This document shows positions 15,801 through 24,641 of a stretch of DNA of 49,682 bases, piece after piece; positions within the stretch are counted from its first letter, which is position 1; the number at the start of each line of letters is the position of its first letter. The stretch spans positions 1-49,682 of IMG/VR virus record IMGVR_UViG_3300015202_000015; one strand, given 5' to 3'. This DNA comes from a virus. The position numbers were made by a program, and so were the translations under genes. The notes below the pieces were generated by a model. The model worked only from the letters and a program-made list of their open reading frames with translations, made no database searches and was not told the DNA's origin.

Positions 15801-18788
15801 GTGGCTACACGCTACGCTTTGCCTCGACGCCTTATAGTACGCGGCGATGCAAGCGTAGCTGCTAAGTACACAGCGCGCGGCGATACGTTGCTCGGGCAGT
15901 TGATGCAGCAGCTCGGCGAGAGCGGGCTCAAGCAGGGGCGGCAACGGATTGTTGAGCGCGGTGTAATATTCACTGTTGCCTTCGACTCCGTTGTCCCTTC
16001 GCTGACGATCGACGTCACCGGGATAGAGTCCGGCGTCTTGAGTCCTGACAAAGTATCGCTATGGATACCCACCGGGTTCGTTGTCTATCCGGCGTCGGAA
16101 GCTGCGCCCGCCGGCTGGGGCACGCCCGTGGTGCAGGATACCGGCGATAAAATAACGCCTTATACGGTAACAAATACTTCGCCGGGGCTCGCGTTAAATC
16201 GATGGACACCGGGGGGTCCACTTGGGCAAGTGCTTCTCTCTACCGTAGCGAAAGCCGGATACCCAGCGAACCGCGCCAACGTAGTGGTGCCTTCAATGTA
16301 TGACCCGAAGTTCGGGCCAGCGTTGAAAAAGAAACTTCCTGCGCTCGGCTCAGCAACCCCGTTGACAGCTTATCGTATTGAGTTCGTCGACTTCAGCGCA
16401 CAGAGCCCCGCCCCCCAAGGTGAGCAGCTTGCTATTGCTAACAACAAGCGCGCAGTATTTGAAAAGGTAAATGCTCACCGTGTAGGTATTGGGCGAGATC
16501 CGTTGCTGCTGCCGGTACGGGGGTTTTTTGACTCGGGCCAGATCGCCGCTGAGATCGCTTACGCCTCGCATACGTTGGGGCATATGAGCAACCTGTTTCC
16601 GAAGCACTGGAAAACAGCAGACGACCAGTACATGCACGATGGTGCGCGCGAAAATGTGCCTGGGGTAGACGCTACGTCTCGTAGTCATAATTTCACTCAG
16701 AACGTGGTTGCAAATGGATTTCCTCCCATTCCGCAAACTGGCGTGGACGCAAACGGATACCCAGTGTTTGACGTTCCCAATCCGGGACCGCCGATCACTC
16801 CCACACAGGCCGTAAACGGGTGGCTTGGATCTCCAGCGCATAAAGCAACAATCGAATCGGCTAGCTGGGACGGGTTTTCTACGACAACAAATATTGGAGT
16901 GCGCAAAAATTTCGCTGCGCAAGATTTTATTCGTTGTGACCAGTGGATCGGGTGCGGCAACCGGACGTGGCAGTCGAGTCACGCGGAGATACCCGTACTG
17001 AGTTGGTTCGGGTTCAATGCTTTGAATTTAGCGTGGGAGACTTGGCCGTGTAGCTACGCCGGCCCCGGTACTTGCCCGCCACCGACTGACCCATTGACTG
17101 AGCTTGGCAACATCGTCGATAGCAATGGTTTTTTTTGGCTGAACTACACTTATGCCAAAAAAACTAGTTCGTCACAACATGCCGTCAAAGAGCCTGCGTT
17201 GGATAATCGTATTTTCGCACGCGGGCGCTGTATCGCCATCGCCCCGAACAAAGGCGTCGTTTGGGCTGCTGCGATCCAGAAGTTCCCGAGCAACAACGCT
17301 ATTGTGCTTGACACTTATCGCTTGGTCGCACTTGTACATCACCAGGACGAACAGCTACCGAGAACAAAAGCCTACGGCATGACGCCATTTTTGCACGTGT
17401 GGTATTGCGACATGCCTGGTGACAAGTTTCTGGCGGTAAATGCGCCGGCCATAATTCGCGGCGTGTTCGGGCACGAAGGCGACGAAGGCTTCGCATGGGA
17501 CGAAGTGAATAACTCCTGCTCATGGCGAGACGGCGGCGTGGTCGACGTAGGGACTTCTGACGGATCAACTCGCGATCTGCTTAAGTATGCCTCGCAGTGG
17601 GTGTTCAATAGCGTTGGTATGAAAGCCGCGTGTTTACGCGACACAGGTGTTTACTCGGACTACCTGGATGCTTTTTGGCCGCATGATAGCTTTGGTGCGC
17701 TGCGGTGCTATGAATCCGGCGACCCGTTGTTCAACTACATAGAAGGGCTTCCGGCATCACCGATAGAGCTTACGTTTACAGGTGACGAGCAGGGTAACTA
17801 CTCGGTTTCAAAGCAGTGGCTCGGGACCGGTCCCGCTGGGCACTCGCCAGCTGTTATCCATCTGGCAGATGTTTACTCCAGCTTCGTAGACCCTGTGGTC
17901 AGCAGTGTGGAGCAGTTCGATGCGTTTGTGCAGCCAGTAGCTGTGGGCTACGACACGCACGATGCGCTGGTCTACGCGAGGCGCATATCCGCGCAAGCGT
18001 TGAGTACGTCGGATCTGGCGGGACGGATATTCGCCGGGATGTCGTTCGGCGGGTACGACGATCCGTGGAACACGCGGTTCACTGGGTTTGTGTCGCTGTC
18101 GATTGCAAACCAAGGGCAGGCAAATGACACATGGCATGGTAACTTCCAGGTCATCGACATGAAAGATGAGGTAGTCGGGCTGGTCGGTACGCGTGCATTC
18201 TGGTCGATTCAGTATTTTCCGTTGGGAGACCCGCACTACGGCGCGCTGCGAGTCGACTACACGTCGTGGTTGTTGGTCAACTGGTATCAGACTCCGCAGC
18301 TATTTAATAACGTGCGCGTCTGGCGCAAAGGCGCGTTGCTGCACGAGCAGAAATATGCCAGCCCGGACGGCGCGGTGATTGACCTGGGCGAAGTATGCTA
18401 CCAGACTACTCCGCAGGCGGCAGGCGGCGGCGGTACGCAGCTGTCGATCGGCGTATTTCTGCCTTTGTCGACGGCGCCGAATGTTCTGTTTTCGTACACC
18501 AGTAATCGCGCGAGAGAATGGATCATGTCTTACGAGTTCTACCCACAGCCAAACACGGGGTACGTTGCTACGTCGCCGGGGTGTATCTGTGGGCGCGAAA
18601 CGTTGGATCTGTCTTTACCCGATTACTCGTGCAAACCATACATTACCGAGCTGACAGTGCGCACCGATACTTCGTGCGTAACTCGCGGAGGACGTACGAC
18701 AAGTTCGTTCGAAGCTGCATCGCCAGTGGTAGCTTTGACACAAACAACGGGTGTGAACCCCCACTTCTTATATGCGAGAACGGTATGA
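15801..18788 (+). CDS. Large tail protein with embedded CAP (SCP/PR-1) domain
   Basis: A 995-residue protein starting at GTG 15801, three bases after the previous stop. Residues about 50-200 are beta-rich. Residues about 215-372 carry CAP-superfamily features: an N-terminal helix VFEKVNAHR, then A.SHTLGHM with H257 and H261, H279 before GARENV with E284, then W341-LGSPAHK (H347) and TNIGV. These match the conserved His/Glu/Trp-x2-SPxH pattern of SCP/PR-1/YkwD proteins. The remaining 600 residues are beta-rich, with several WW/YW aromatic clusters, and probably form the tail or receptor-binding body. CAP domains in phage virion proteins are rare; a surface-binding or enzymatic role in entry is inferred. 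Confidence 0.75.
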   Translation: MATRYALPRRLIVRGDASVAAKYTARGDTLLGQLMQQLGESGLKQGRQRIVERGVIFTVAFDSVVPSLTIDVTGIESGVLSPDKVSLWIPTGFVVYPASEAAPAGWGTPVVQDTGDKITPYTVTNTSPGLALNRWTPGGPLGQVLLSTVAKAGYPANRANVVVPSMYDPKFGPALKKKLPALGSATPLTAYRIEFVDFSAQSPAPQGEQLAIANNKRAVFEKVNAHRVGIGRDPLLLPVRGFFDSGQIAAEIAYASHTLGHMSNLFPKHWKTADDQYMHDGARENVPGVDATSRSHNFTQNVVANGFPPIPQTGVDANGYPVFDVPNPGPPITPTQAVNGWLGSPAHKATIESASWDGFSTTTNIGVRKNFAAQDFIRCDQWIGCGNRTWQSSHAEIPVLSWFGFNALNLAWETWPCSYAGPGTCPPPTDPLTELGNIVDSNGFFWLNYTYAKKTSSSQHAVKEPALDNRIFARGRCIAIAPNKGVVWAAAIQKFPSNNAIVLDTYRLVALVHHQDEQLPRTKAYGMTPFLHVWYCDMPGDKFLAVNAPAIIRGVFGHEGDEGFAWDEVNNSCSWRDGGVVDVGTSDGSTRDLLKYASQWVFNSVGMKAACLRDTGVYSDYLDAFWPHDSFGALRCYESGDPLFNYIEGLPASPIELTFTGDEQGNYSVSKQWLGTGPAGHSPAVIHLADVYSSFVDPVVSSVEQFDAFVQPVAVGYDTHDALVYARRISAQALSTSDLAGRIFAGMSFGGYDDPWNTRFTGFVSLSIANQGQANDTWHGNFQVIDMKDEVVGLVGTRAFWSIQYFPLGDPHYGALRVDYTSWLLVNWYQTPQLFNNVRVWRKGALLHEQKYASPDGAVIDLGEVCYQTTPQAAGGGGTQLSIGVFLPLSTAPNVLFSYTSNRAREWIMSYEFYPQPNTGYVATSPGCICGRETLDLSLPDYSCKPYITELTVRTDTSCVTRGGRTTSSFEAASPVVALTQTTGVNPHFLYARTV

Positions 18789-19255
18789 CGCTGCAGGTAT
18801 CTACAGGGCTTAAAAAACTTTTTATGGCGCCTTTCGTGAGAGCGTTTAGTGGAGGCGCCATCGCTGTTTACGGCGGCGCGCGCCCCGCGACCGCCGATGT
18901 AGCTGCTCCCACTGCACCGCTCGCGTGGATAACGCATAACGGCTATCCGTGGGTACCGGGGAGTTTGGGTGCAGGACTTGGTTTTCTACAAGACGGCCCG
19001 TTGGTTGTAAATGATCCGGCGCAAGAGTGGCTATGCGCGCCTATCACTGCGGGGACAGCAACGTGGTGGAGGCTTTTTAGCGCGTCGCCCGCAGAGAATT
19101 TTGCGACAAACTACGACTTGGCCCGCGTCGACGGAGACGTCGGAACAATAGGAACAGGTTCGCCGGCAGAGCTGCAAATACATAATACTGGTCTGCTTGT
19201 AGGACAAGTAGTTCCTGTTACCTATTTCCTCTACACTGTGCCACCAATCCTCTAA
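18785..19255 (+). CDS. Tail-associated protein, first of two tandem paralogues
   Basis: A 156-residue protein starting at the ATG at 18785, an ATGA overlap with the CAP-domain gene; longer frames upstream lie inside that gene. Its pattern STGLKKLF...FSGGAIAVYGGARPATAD...GTATWWRLF...GTIG aligns by eye with the next gene. The family is common in phage tail regions, forms beta-rich subunits and has no assigned function. The two genes are about 25% similar by eye, so an old duplication is likely. Exact role, for example baseplate or fibre subunit, is unknown. Confidence 0.65.
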   Translation: MTLQVSTGLKKLFMAPFVRAFSGGAIAVYGGARPATADVAAPTAPLAWITHNGYPWVPGSLGAGLGFLQDGPLVVNDPAQEWLCAPITAGTATWWRLFSASPAENFATNYDLARVDGDVGTIGTGSPAELQIHNTGLLVGQVVPVTYFLYTVPPIL

Positions 19256-19265
19256 GGAGTGCGAC

Positions 19266-19781
19266 ATGAATCAATTTTCAACAGGGCTGCGTAATGCACT
19301 GAACAACAACGATGGCTTGGCGCACCAGCTTACCGGCGTCGCTGCCGGGGCTTCGGCCGGAACGGGTAGTGGGTTTCTGTATTTGTTTGCTGGCGCGGTA
19401 CCGGCTGGCCCAGACGCGGCGCTGGACATGTCCTCCGTGCATACGCTACTCGGCAAAGTCAGCTCCAATGCCGGCGGTAGTACAGGTGTTGCACTCGCCG
19501 CATCTGCGTCCGGCGTGATCCAAAAAAACGCGACAGAAACCTGGTCGACGGGAGCGATGACATTCTCTGGTGCATCTTCGGGCAGCTCGACGTTAACGGC
19601 GACGTTCTACCGTTTTTGTGAGGGGTCGGATAATGGGCAAGGTTCGTCGACTACGCTGCCTCGCATGCAAGGTACGATTGGTACGGATCTGTCTTACGAC
19701 ATGCCGCTGAGCAACAACATATTGGCTGCGGGCGCGAATGAAGTGATCAATACGTGGCAGTATCAGGAAGGTAACTTCTAA
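19266..19781 (+). CDS. Tail-associated protein, second of two tandem paralogues
   Basis: A 171-residue protein with a clear ribosome site (AAGGAG before ATG 19266). It shares with the preceding gene the start STGLRNAL, a GFLYLFAGAVPAGPDAA segment, a TATFYRF segment and a PRMQGTIGTD segment that correspond to the neighbour's. The C-terminus ends in an N/T/W-rich strand region. A structural, beta-rich virion protein is the best guess. The duplication may have allowed the two copies to specialise in different ring positions. Confidence 0.65.
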   Translation: MNQFSTGLRNALNNNDGLAHQLTGVAAGASAGTGSGFLYLFAGAVPAGPDAALDMSSVHTLLGKVSSNAGGSTGVALAASASGVIQKNATETWSTGAMTFSGASSGSSTLTATFYRFCEGSDNGQGSSTTLPRMQGTIGTDLSYDMPLSNNILAAGANEVINTWQYQEGNF

Positions 19782-19787
19782 TTAGCC

Positions 19788-20333
19788 ATGACTTGTTTTT
19801 GGCAGCGATTCGTTAGCGCCGACGATCCAGATTGTATCGTCGCGCCCACAACACGTATTTATATTGCGCCGGGGTATGGGCAATTAGCATTTGGTACTAA
19901 TATAAACAATAGCGGGCCGCTTTCCATTTACGATCAGCTTCCTCCTGTATCGCAAGTTTTCCCAACTAGCGCTACAGTAATCAGTGTATCTGTCTATGCG
20001 CCCGTTGAAGGCAGTTCTGACCCAAGTTGCGAAATTATTACATGGGGGCAAGGATGGCCTACGAGCGTAGAATCCCCCCCTCTTGGGGCGCTACTGCACG
20101 CGCCATATTCTGTAGCTATTTCTTGGGACGCCTACGGCAGCGTCAGCCCCACAAATGATTTTCCAATTGCTGATATTTTAGTCGCATGCGAATTCACTAC
20201 TTCGGACGCGGGTTTAAACTATATCTGGTCCCCTGATACCGCTTATCATGTCGGTGGGGTAATTCTCGTAATGACTATTCAGACTGATTTGGGTATTGGG
20301 TTATACGTGTACTCGCCATCGGCTTGCTACTAA
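19788..20333 (+). CDS. Hypothetical tail-region protein
   Basis: A 181-residue protein starting six bases after the previous stop. Cysteines are scattered (MTCFWQRF, PDCIVAP, PSCEII, VACEF, SACY), and the sequence is beta-rich with many aromatic residues. The local DNA is visibly poorer in G and C than its neighbours, which hints at more recent arrival or relaxed constraint, as is common for receptor-binding components. No family recognised. Confidence 0.55.
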   Translation: MTCFWQRFVSADDPDCIVAPTTRIYIAPGYGQLAFGTNINNSGPLSIYDQLPPVSQVFPTSATVISVSVYAPVEGSSDPSCEIITWGQGWPTSVESPPLGALLHAPYSVAISWDAYGSVSPTNDFPIADILVACEFTTSDAGLNYIWSPDTAYHVGGVILVMTIQTDLGIGLYVYSPSACY

Positions 20334-20335
20334 TC

Positions 20336-20557
20336 ATGCAGCTAATAAAGCACGGCCTCACAACGATTATACCGGGCATCCCAGCAACGCCAGGCAGCAC
20401 CTCTTGCCCTCCCGTGCCGCCGGTGATTACGCCTCCAGGTAGTCCTCCCGGTAACAGCGGGCCTCCGCATGCGTGCCATGTTGTGTACGTATTCGGGCCT
20501 CCGACACCACCAAATGTCGGCCCGACATTGATTAGCGCATTTTTGGAATGCACATGA
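20336..20557 (+). CDS. Small proline-rich protein
   Basis: A 73-residue protein from the ATG at 20336; an in-frame TTG at 20324 overlaps the upstream gene. About a quarter of the residues are proline, with PGIPATPG, CPPVPPVITPPGSPPG and FGPPTPP segments, so most of it is probably extended and flexible. It may act as a linker or a small tail adaptor. It ends in an ATGA overlap with the next gene. Confidence 0.5.
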   Translation: MQLIKHGLTTIIPGIPATPGSTSCPPVPPVITPPGSPPGNSGPPHACHVVYVFGPPTPPNVGPTLISAFLECT

Positions 20558-20997
20558 GCTCCTGCATAGTTATTCCACCATCGTCCGGGGCGCCTGCAAC
20601 TGTTTCTACGAATGCGAATCTGGGCTGGAATGCGGGGGCGTCGAGTATTACATCGTTGTCCGGCAACCTCCATGCGCAGTTTACGGTACCGGTAGCGGTC
20701 GGTGTAATTTGTGGTTTGGCAGCGGTAAGCGCGCCAGTCAGTGTGCCTACGTACGTCACTCACGCCTTCCTTTTTCAGCAACACTTCGGACTAGACAGCT
20801 GCGGAATTATTGAAAATGGGGTAGTGGTAGTTAACCCTTTTACACGCAGCCTTGCGTCTGTTTTTGAGATCCGCCGTGCTAACGAACACGTCACTTATTT
20901 TATTGACGGCGTTCTCGTGTACACATCCAAGCGGCTGTCTACCGGTGAAGTTGTTTTGGTCGGGTGCTTGTTTGCTGCCGGAGACACCATCGGATGA
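20554..20997 (+). CDS. Tail-region protein of unknown function
   Basis: A 147-residue protein from the ATG at 20554, in an ATGA overlap; another ATG lies at 20548. The C-terminal half (VFEIRRANEHVTYFIDGVLVYTSKRLSTGEVVLVGCLFAAGD) resembles lectin-like or jelly-roll phage domains in which a FxIDG..VYTS segment forms adjacent strands. It ends in an ATGA overlap with the GRRG-repeat gene, so the whole run 20,336-22,562 is likely translated as a coupled set. Confidence 0.6.
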   Translation: MSSCIVIPPSSGAPATVSTNANLGWNAGASSITSLSGNLHAQFTVPVAVGVICGLAAVSAPVSVPTYVTHAFLFQQHFGLDSCGIIENGVVVVNPFTRSLASVFEIRRANEHVTYFIDGVLVYTSKRLSTGEVVLVGCLFAAGDTIG

Positions 20998-22562
20998 GCT
21001 TGGTATTCGAATATTTTGTCGGCGCAGGATACGCCGCGGTTTCGGTGACAGGGCGTCGCGGGCGCGCGTATTCAACGTCGGGTACGGGCAACGCCGTATT
21101 GGATAAGGGTCGCCGCGGCAAAACAGCGAGCTCGGGTGGCGACGTAACGGCAGCTCTTGTGGGCCGGCGCGGGCATGCTCTGGCCTACGATACCGCGTTC
21201 AATGGCGCTGCAGCTTATGGCCGTCGTGGGCGTACGTTTTCTGCGTCTATTGCTACTCCCCCATTTGCCGCGGGCTTTGGCTACGGACGCCGCGGTGCGA
21301 CAACGGTATCGGGCAGCTTGTTTGAGTACGTTGCATTTGCTGGTGCAGGACGCCGCGGGCGATCGTTTGCTTCCAACTACAGCACAGCGATTTTAGCGCA
21401 CGGGCGCCGAGGGAAAACCTACGCAACAAACGTCAACCTTTTTAGTACCGGGTTTCTTATTGCGGGCCAAACCGCCGGGTATGTGTACGCATTAGGCGGG
21501 ACAGCGTTTAATCTGTACCAAAGCACGGCACTACTTAGCGATACGCTGGTGCTTAGTATCGGCATGCAATTTAATGACAGCGCAAATTTGTCGGCGAGGA
21601 TCACCGGAGGCGGCGGACGCCGGCGTCAGTCCTACGTGCAAGGAATAAGCATCGAGGACGTTTTTCGCGTTATTAACCGGATCGTTTTGGCCGAGAGCAT
21701 AACGCTGGTCGATACGTCCGTAGCTACGTTGAACACGCTACTGTTCATGGTGGATATGTTGCAGGCAGCAGACAGCACATTGCTGCGCCGCGACGCTATT
21801 TCGGCGGTCGCTGTTGCTGTTCATTACCGCGATCTGCTGCGACAAGGGTTTGTTACTTCGTTTCACGAGTCGATTGTTATCGACGCCGCGCAGAACATCC
21901 ACATCCATAGCTTGATAAAGCTGATGGAAACCATCGACGTCCACGCGACGACGGCGATGAGCGCGGGCATGCTGGTGAGTGCCGTAGATGCGTTGACTAT
22001 CGCAGATCCGTTATCGGCTATGCGCGCTGCGATGATTGGGCTGACGGACTCAGCGTTCATCGGGGGGCACTTTACATTCGCCGGTCTTGACTACACGATC
22101 TACGCGATGACCACGGTTGGCGCCGCGGTATCGGAGTATCAGGGCTGGAAGTTCAATTCGTTCTTCGTGGTCGACGGTATCGCTTACGGCGCGGACGACA
22201 CCGGTGTTCATGTGCTTGATGGGCCTGACGACAACGGCACGCCGATCGACGCATCAGTACGCGTCGGGTTGTCCACGTTGGGGTCGACGCTGTACAAAGC
22301 CGTTCCTGACGTCTATATCGGGTACACGTCCACTGGCGCTATGGGGTTGAAAGTAATTACTACGGACCGCGGCGTAAAGAAAGAAAACTGGTACGCACTG
22401 AGTGCGATCCCGAGATCTAGTAACGCCCCGGCGCGCTTCGCAGTCAGTACAGGGCTTCACTCTGTATACTGGGGGTTCGAGATCACTAACGCCGATGGCG
22501 CTGATTTTGAGTTAGACTTCATTAGCGTGTGGCGCATGACTTTGACGCGGAGAAAGACGTGA
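20994..22562 (+). CDS. Virion protein with seven GRRG repeats
   Basis: A 522-residue protein from ATG 20994. Residues 20-141 hold seven copies of G-R-R-G-x, starting at residues 20, 39, 57, 76, 98, 119 and 137, spaced 18-22 residues apart, each usually followed by a small polar residue and an aromatic or alanine. A degenerate GRRRQ appears at 208. The codons for the repeat differ between copies, which argues for selection on the protein rather than simple DNA duplication. The central region is helical; residues about 370-522 form a beta-rich domain (DDTGVHVLDGPDDNG, ENWYAL, VYWGFEITNADGADFELDFI) typical of phage tail proteins. The repeats may bind nucleic acid or another acidic surface. Confidence 0.7.
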   Translation: MSLVFEYFVGAGYAAVSVTGRRGRAYSTSGTGNAVLDKGRRGKTASSGGDVTAALVGRRGHALAYDTAFNGAAAYGRRGRTFSASIATPPFAAGFGYGRRGATTVSGSLFEYVAFAGAGRRGRSFASNYSTAILAHGRRGKTYATNVNLFSTGFLIAGQTAGYVYALGGTAFNLYQSTALLSDTLVLSIGMQFNDSANLSARITGGGGRRRQSYVQGISIEDVFRVINRIVLAESITLVDTSVATLNTLLFMVDMLQAADSTLLRRDAISAVAVAVHYRDLLRQGFVTSFHESIVIDAAQNIHIHSLIKLMETIDVHATTAMSAGMLVSAVDALTIADPLSAMRAAMIGLTDSAFIGGHFTFAGLDYTIYAMTTVGAAVSEYQGWKFNSFFVVDGIAYGADDTGVHVLDGPDDNGTPIDASVRVGLSTLGSTLYKAVPDVYIGYTSTGAMGLKVITTDRGVKKENWYALSAIPRSSNAPARFAVSTGLHSVYWGFEITNADGADFELDFISVWRMTLTRRKT

Positions 22563-24448
22563 GCGATGGGTTTTTCACTTGTGGGATCGGGTCGTCCGGC
22601 GCCGCGGCGGAAGTTCTTTCGCATTTCCGCACGCTTGACCAATTTACAACTAAGTTCGTTGAACAGGCGCTGACGTTCACCGATAAGCTGGGTACATTTC
22701 AGCTACCTAATTTGTCGTTCACGGTACCTGTTGTAGATGTCACCAAATACAGCATCACCGCACCGGGAGCTTTACCAACGCTCGGAGCGGTTAGCGATAA
22801 GCTATTTACGGACACGGTACCCACGGCGCCTAATTATGTTAATCCAAATCCCGTGTCGTTGGACCCTTTGGTCGCTACTGCTCCGGAGGTTCCGGCGCCT
22901 ACCTTTGCTCTTGCGCCGGGAGTGTACTCGCCGACGTTTCGTCCGCCAGTTGAACTTACTGACATAGTCAATCCGGTATTTGGCGATCACACGCGCTCGA
23001 TCATTCCGCCGACACCGCGCAATATCGTGCTGCCGACGCTGCCAGTAATAAACTGGGATGCGATCACTTTTGATACGACGCCGCCGGCATTCACTGCGGT
23101 ACCTCCGGATGCACGGGACTTCGCGTTTACTCCCGACACTTACACAGTAAAAATCGCAGACCAAGTGAAGCCGGCCATATTGGCCATGCTAAATGGCACG
23201 ACGGGTTTACCGGCGGCGGTAGAGAATGCGATATGGGCGCGCGCCGCGGAGCGTGAGAGCATGCTGGCGTTCCGTGCCGAGCAGGAAGCGGTAGGGACAG
23301 ACGCGTCTCGCGGGTTCACGATACCTTCGGGCGTACTGAATGCGGCGCGCGCTCGCGTGCGTCAAGACGCCCAAGACAAGCGCGTCACGCTATCGCGAGA
23401 CACGATGATCCGTACGCATGAAGTATTGATTGAGCAGCTCAAATTCGCTGTGGCGCAAGGGCTCGCTTACGAGACTCTGTTCATTCAGCTCTACTCGACA
23501 GTGCAAGGGTTGCGGTTGGATGCCGCTAAGTTTGCGGTGAACATTGCGCTGCAGGTATTCCAGGCGTTCGTCACCAAGTTCCAAGTCGACGCCGAGCTGA
23601 CGCGCCTGCGCGCGGAGCTGGCGCGCGATCAAATTCAGGTAGCACTCGGCAAGCTGCAAGGCTACGAGGCGCAGCTGCGCGCCGATCAAATTATCGGGCA
23701 GCTCAACCAGCAGGATCTGGACCGATACCTCGGGCTGCTCAATGCGGTACTTACCGACGCGAAAATATACGAAGCGGAAATCAGCGCGGCGAAGCTGCTG
23801 ATCGACGAACAGTCGCTGAAGCTACAGCAGGAGCGTACGCAGATCGACGCGGAACTGGCCAAATTGCAGGCGAGTGACATCGAAGCGCGTATCTGGTCGT
23901 CGAGCATCCAAGCCGAGGCTACAAAGCAGTCAGCGTGGGGAACGCGGGCGCAGACTTATGTGGCGCAAGTGCAAGCCTGGGGCACCGAACAGAACGTCAA
24001 GATCGAAAACCTGCGCGCGCAGATCGCCGCGAACGGTGACATAACGGCACGGTACGAAGCAGGAATCACCGGGTTCAACGCCAAGGCGAACTACGTGCGC
24101 ACGCAGGCTGAGTTGATTGTGCAGAACAACCAGACGGCGATTCAAGGTTACAGCGCGCAAACGTCGGGACTGTCGTCGTTTAATCTGGCGACAATTGAGC
24201 AGATGCGAAACCACATTACGGCGCTGCAGCAGAATGTCGAGCTCGCTATCAAGAACGGCGAAATCAATGTTCAGAACAGCTTGGAAGGTAAGCGGCTGGA
24301 AGAACAAGCGCTATCGACGGCGACGCAGGCGCTTTCACAGTTGTCATCAAGTGCGTTGTCTGGCCACAGCACGAGTGCAAATATCGGCGACACCTCGTCG
24401 CAGAACTACGGTTGCAGCTACTCGACCAGCCAGTCGTTCAGCACTTGA
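22559..24448 (+). CDS. Long helical virion protein
   Basis: I start this 629-residue protein at GTG 22559 because GGAG lies six bases upstream and the GTGA overlap matches its neighbours; an ATG at 22529 would overlap the upstream gene by 34 bases. Residues 1-200 are proline- and threonine-rich with repeated APxxP segments; residues about 215-590 are almost entirely helical with heptad patterns rich in A, Q, L and E; the last 40 residues are Ser/Gln-rich. This layout fits a trimeric needle, tail shaft or ejection protein. No family name is recognised. Confidence 0.65.
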   Translation: MSDGFFTCGIGSSGAAAEVLSHFRTLDQFTTKFVEQALTFTDKLGTFQLPNLSFTVPVVDVTKYSITAPGALPTLGAVSDKLFTDTVPTAPNYVNPNPVSLDPLVATAPEVPAPTFALAPGVYSPTFRPPVELTDIVNPVFGDHTRSIIPPTPRNIVLPTLPVINWDAITFDTTPPAFTAVPPDARDFAFTPDTYTVKIADQVKPAILAMLNGTTGLPAAVENAIWARAAERESMLAFRAEQEAVGTDASRGFTIPSGVLNAARARVRQDAQDKRVTLSRDTMIRTHEVLIEQLKFAVAQGLAYETLFIQLYSTVQGLRLDAAKFAVNIALQVFQAFVTKFQVDAELTRLRAELARDQIQVALGKLQGYEAQLRADQIIGQLNQQDLDRYLGLLNAVLTDAKIYEAEISAAKLLIDEQSLKLQQERTQIDAELAKLQASDIEARIWSSSIQAEATKQSAWGTRAQTYVAQVQAWGTEQNVKIENLRAQIAANGDITARYEAGITGFNAKANYVRTQAELIVQNNQTAIQGYSAQTSGLSSFNLATIEQMRNHITALQQNVELAIKNGEINVQNSLEGKRLEEQALSTATQALSQLSSSALSGHSTSANIGDTSSQNYGCSYSTSQSFST

Positions 24449-24594
24449 TGGACAAGCTGCAAAAAAAGATTTACGCCCCCGTGCGAACGGCGGCGCTCGC
24501 GCGCCAAGAGCAAGCGAAAGCCGCACTGGAACGGCGCAACCCCGAACGGTATAAGCGAGTTCCCAGCCACACACGAAAACCCGTTCCGCGCTAG
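24448..24594 (+). CDS. Small basic protein, 48 residues
   Basis: Starts at the ATG in a TGATG junction with the helical virion gene. The product is strongly basic, helical in the middle (TAALARQEQAKAALERR) and ends RKPVPR. An in-frame frame extends upstream to 24412 but has no ribosome site. Small basic peptides like this occur among internal virion genes; no function is known. Confidence 0.5.
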   Translation: MDKLQKKIYAPVRTAALARQEQAKAALERRNPERYKRVPSHTRKPVPR

Positions 24595-24641
24595 TAAGGC
24601 AGCGGTTTGAATGCCGACCAGTAAGCTGATAATGTGTGCCT

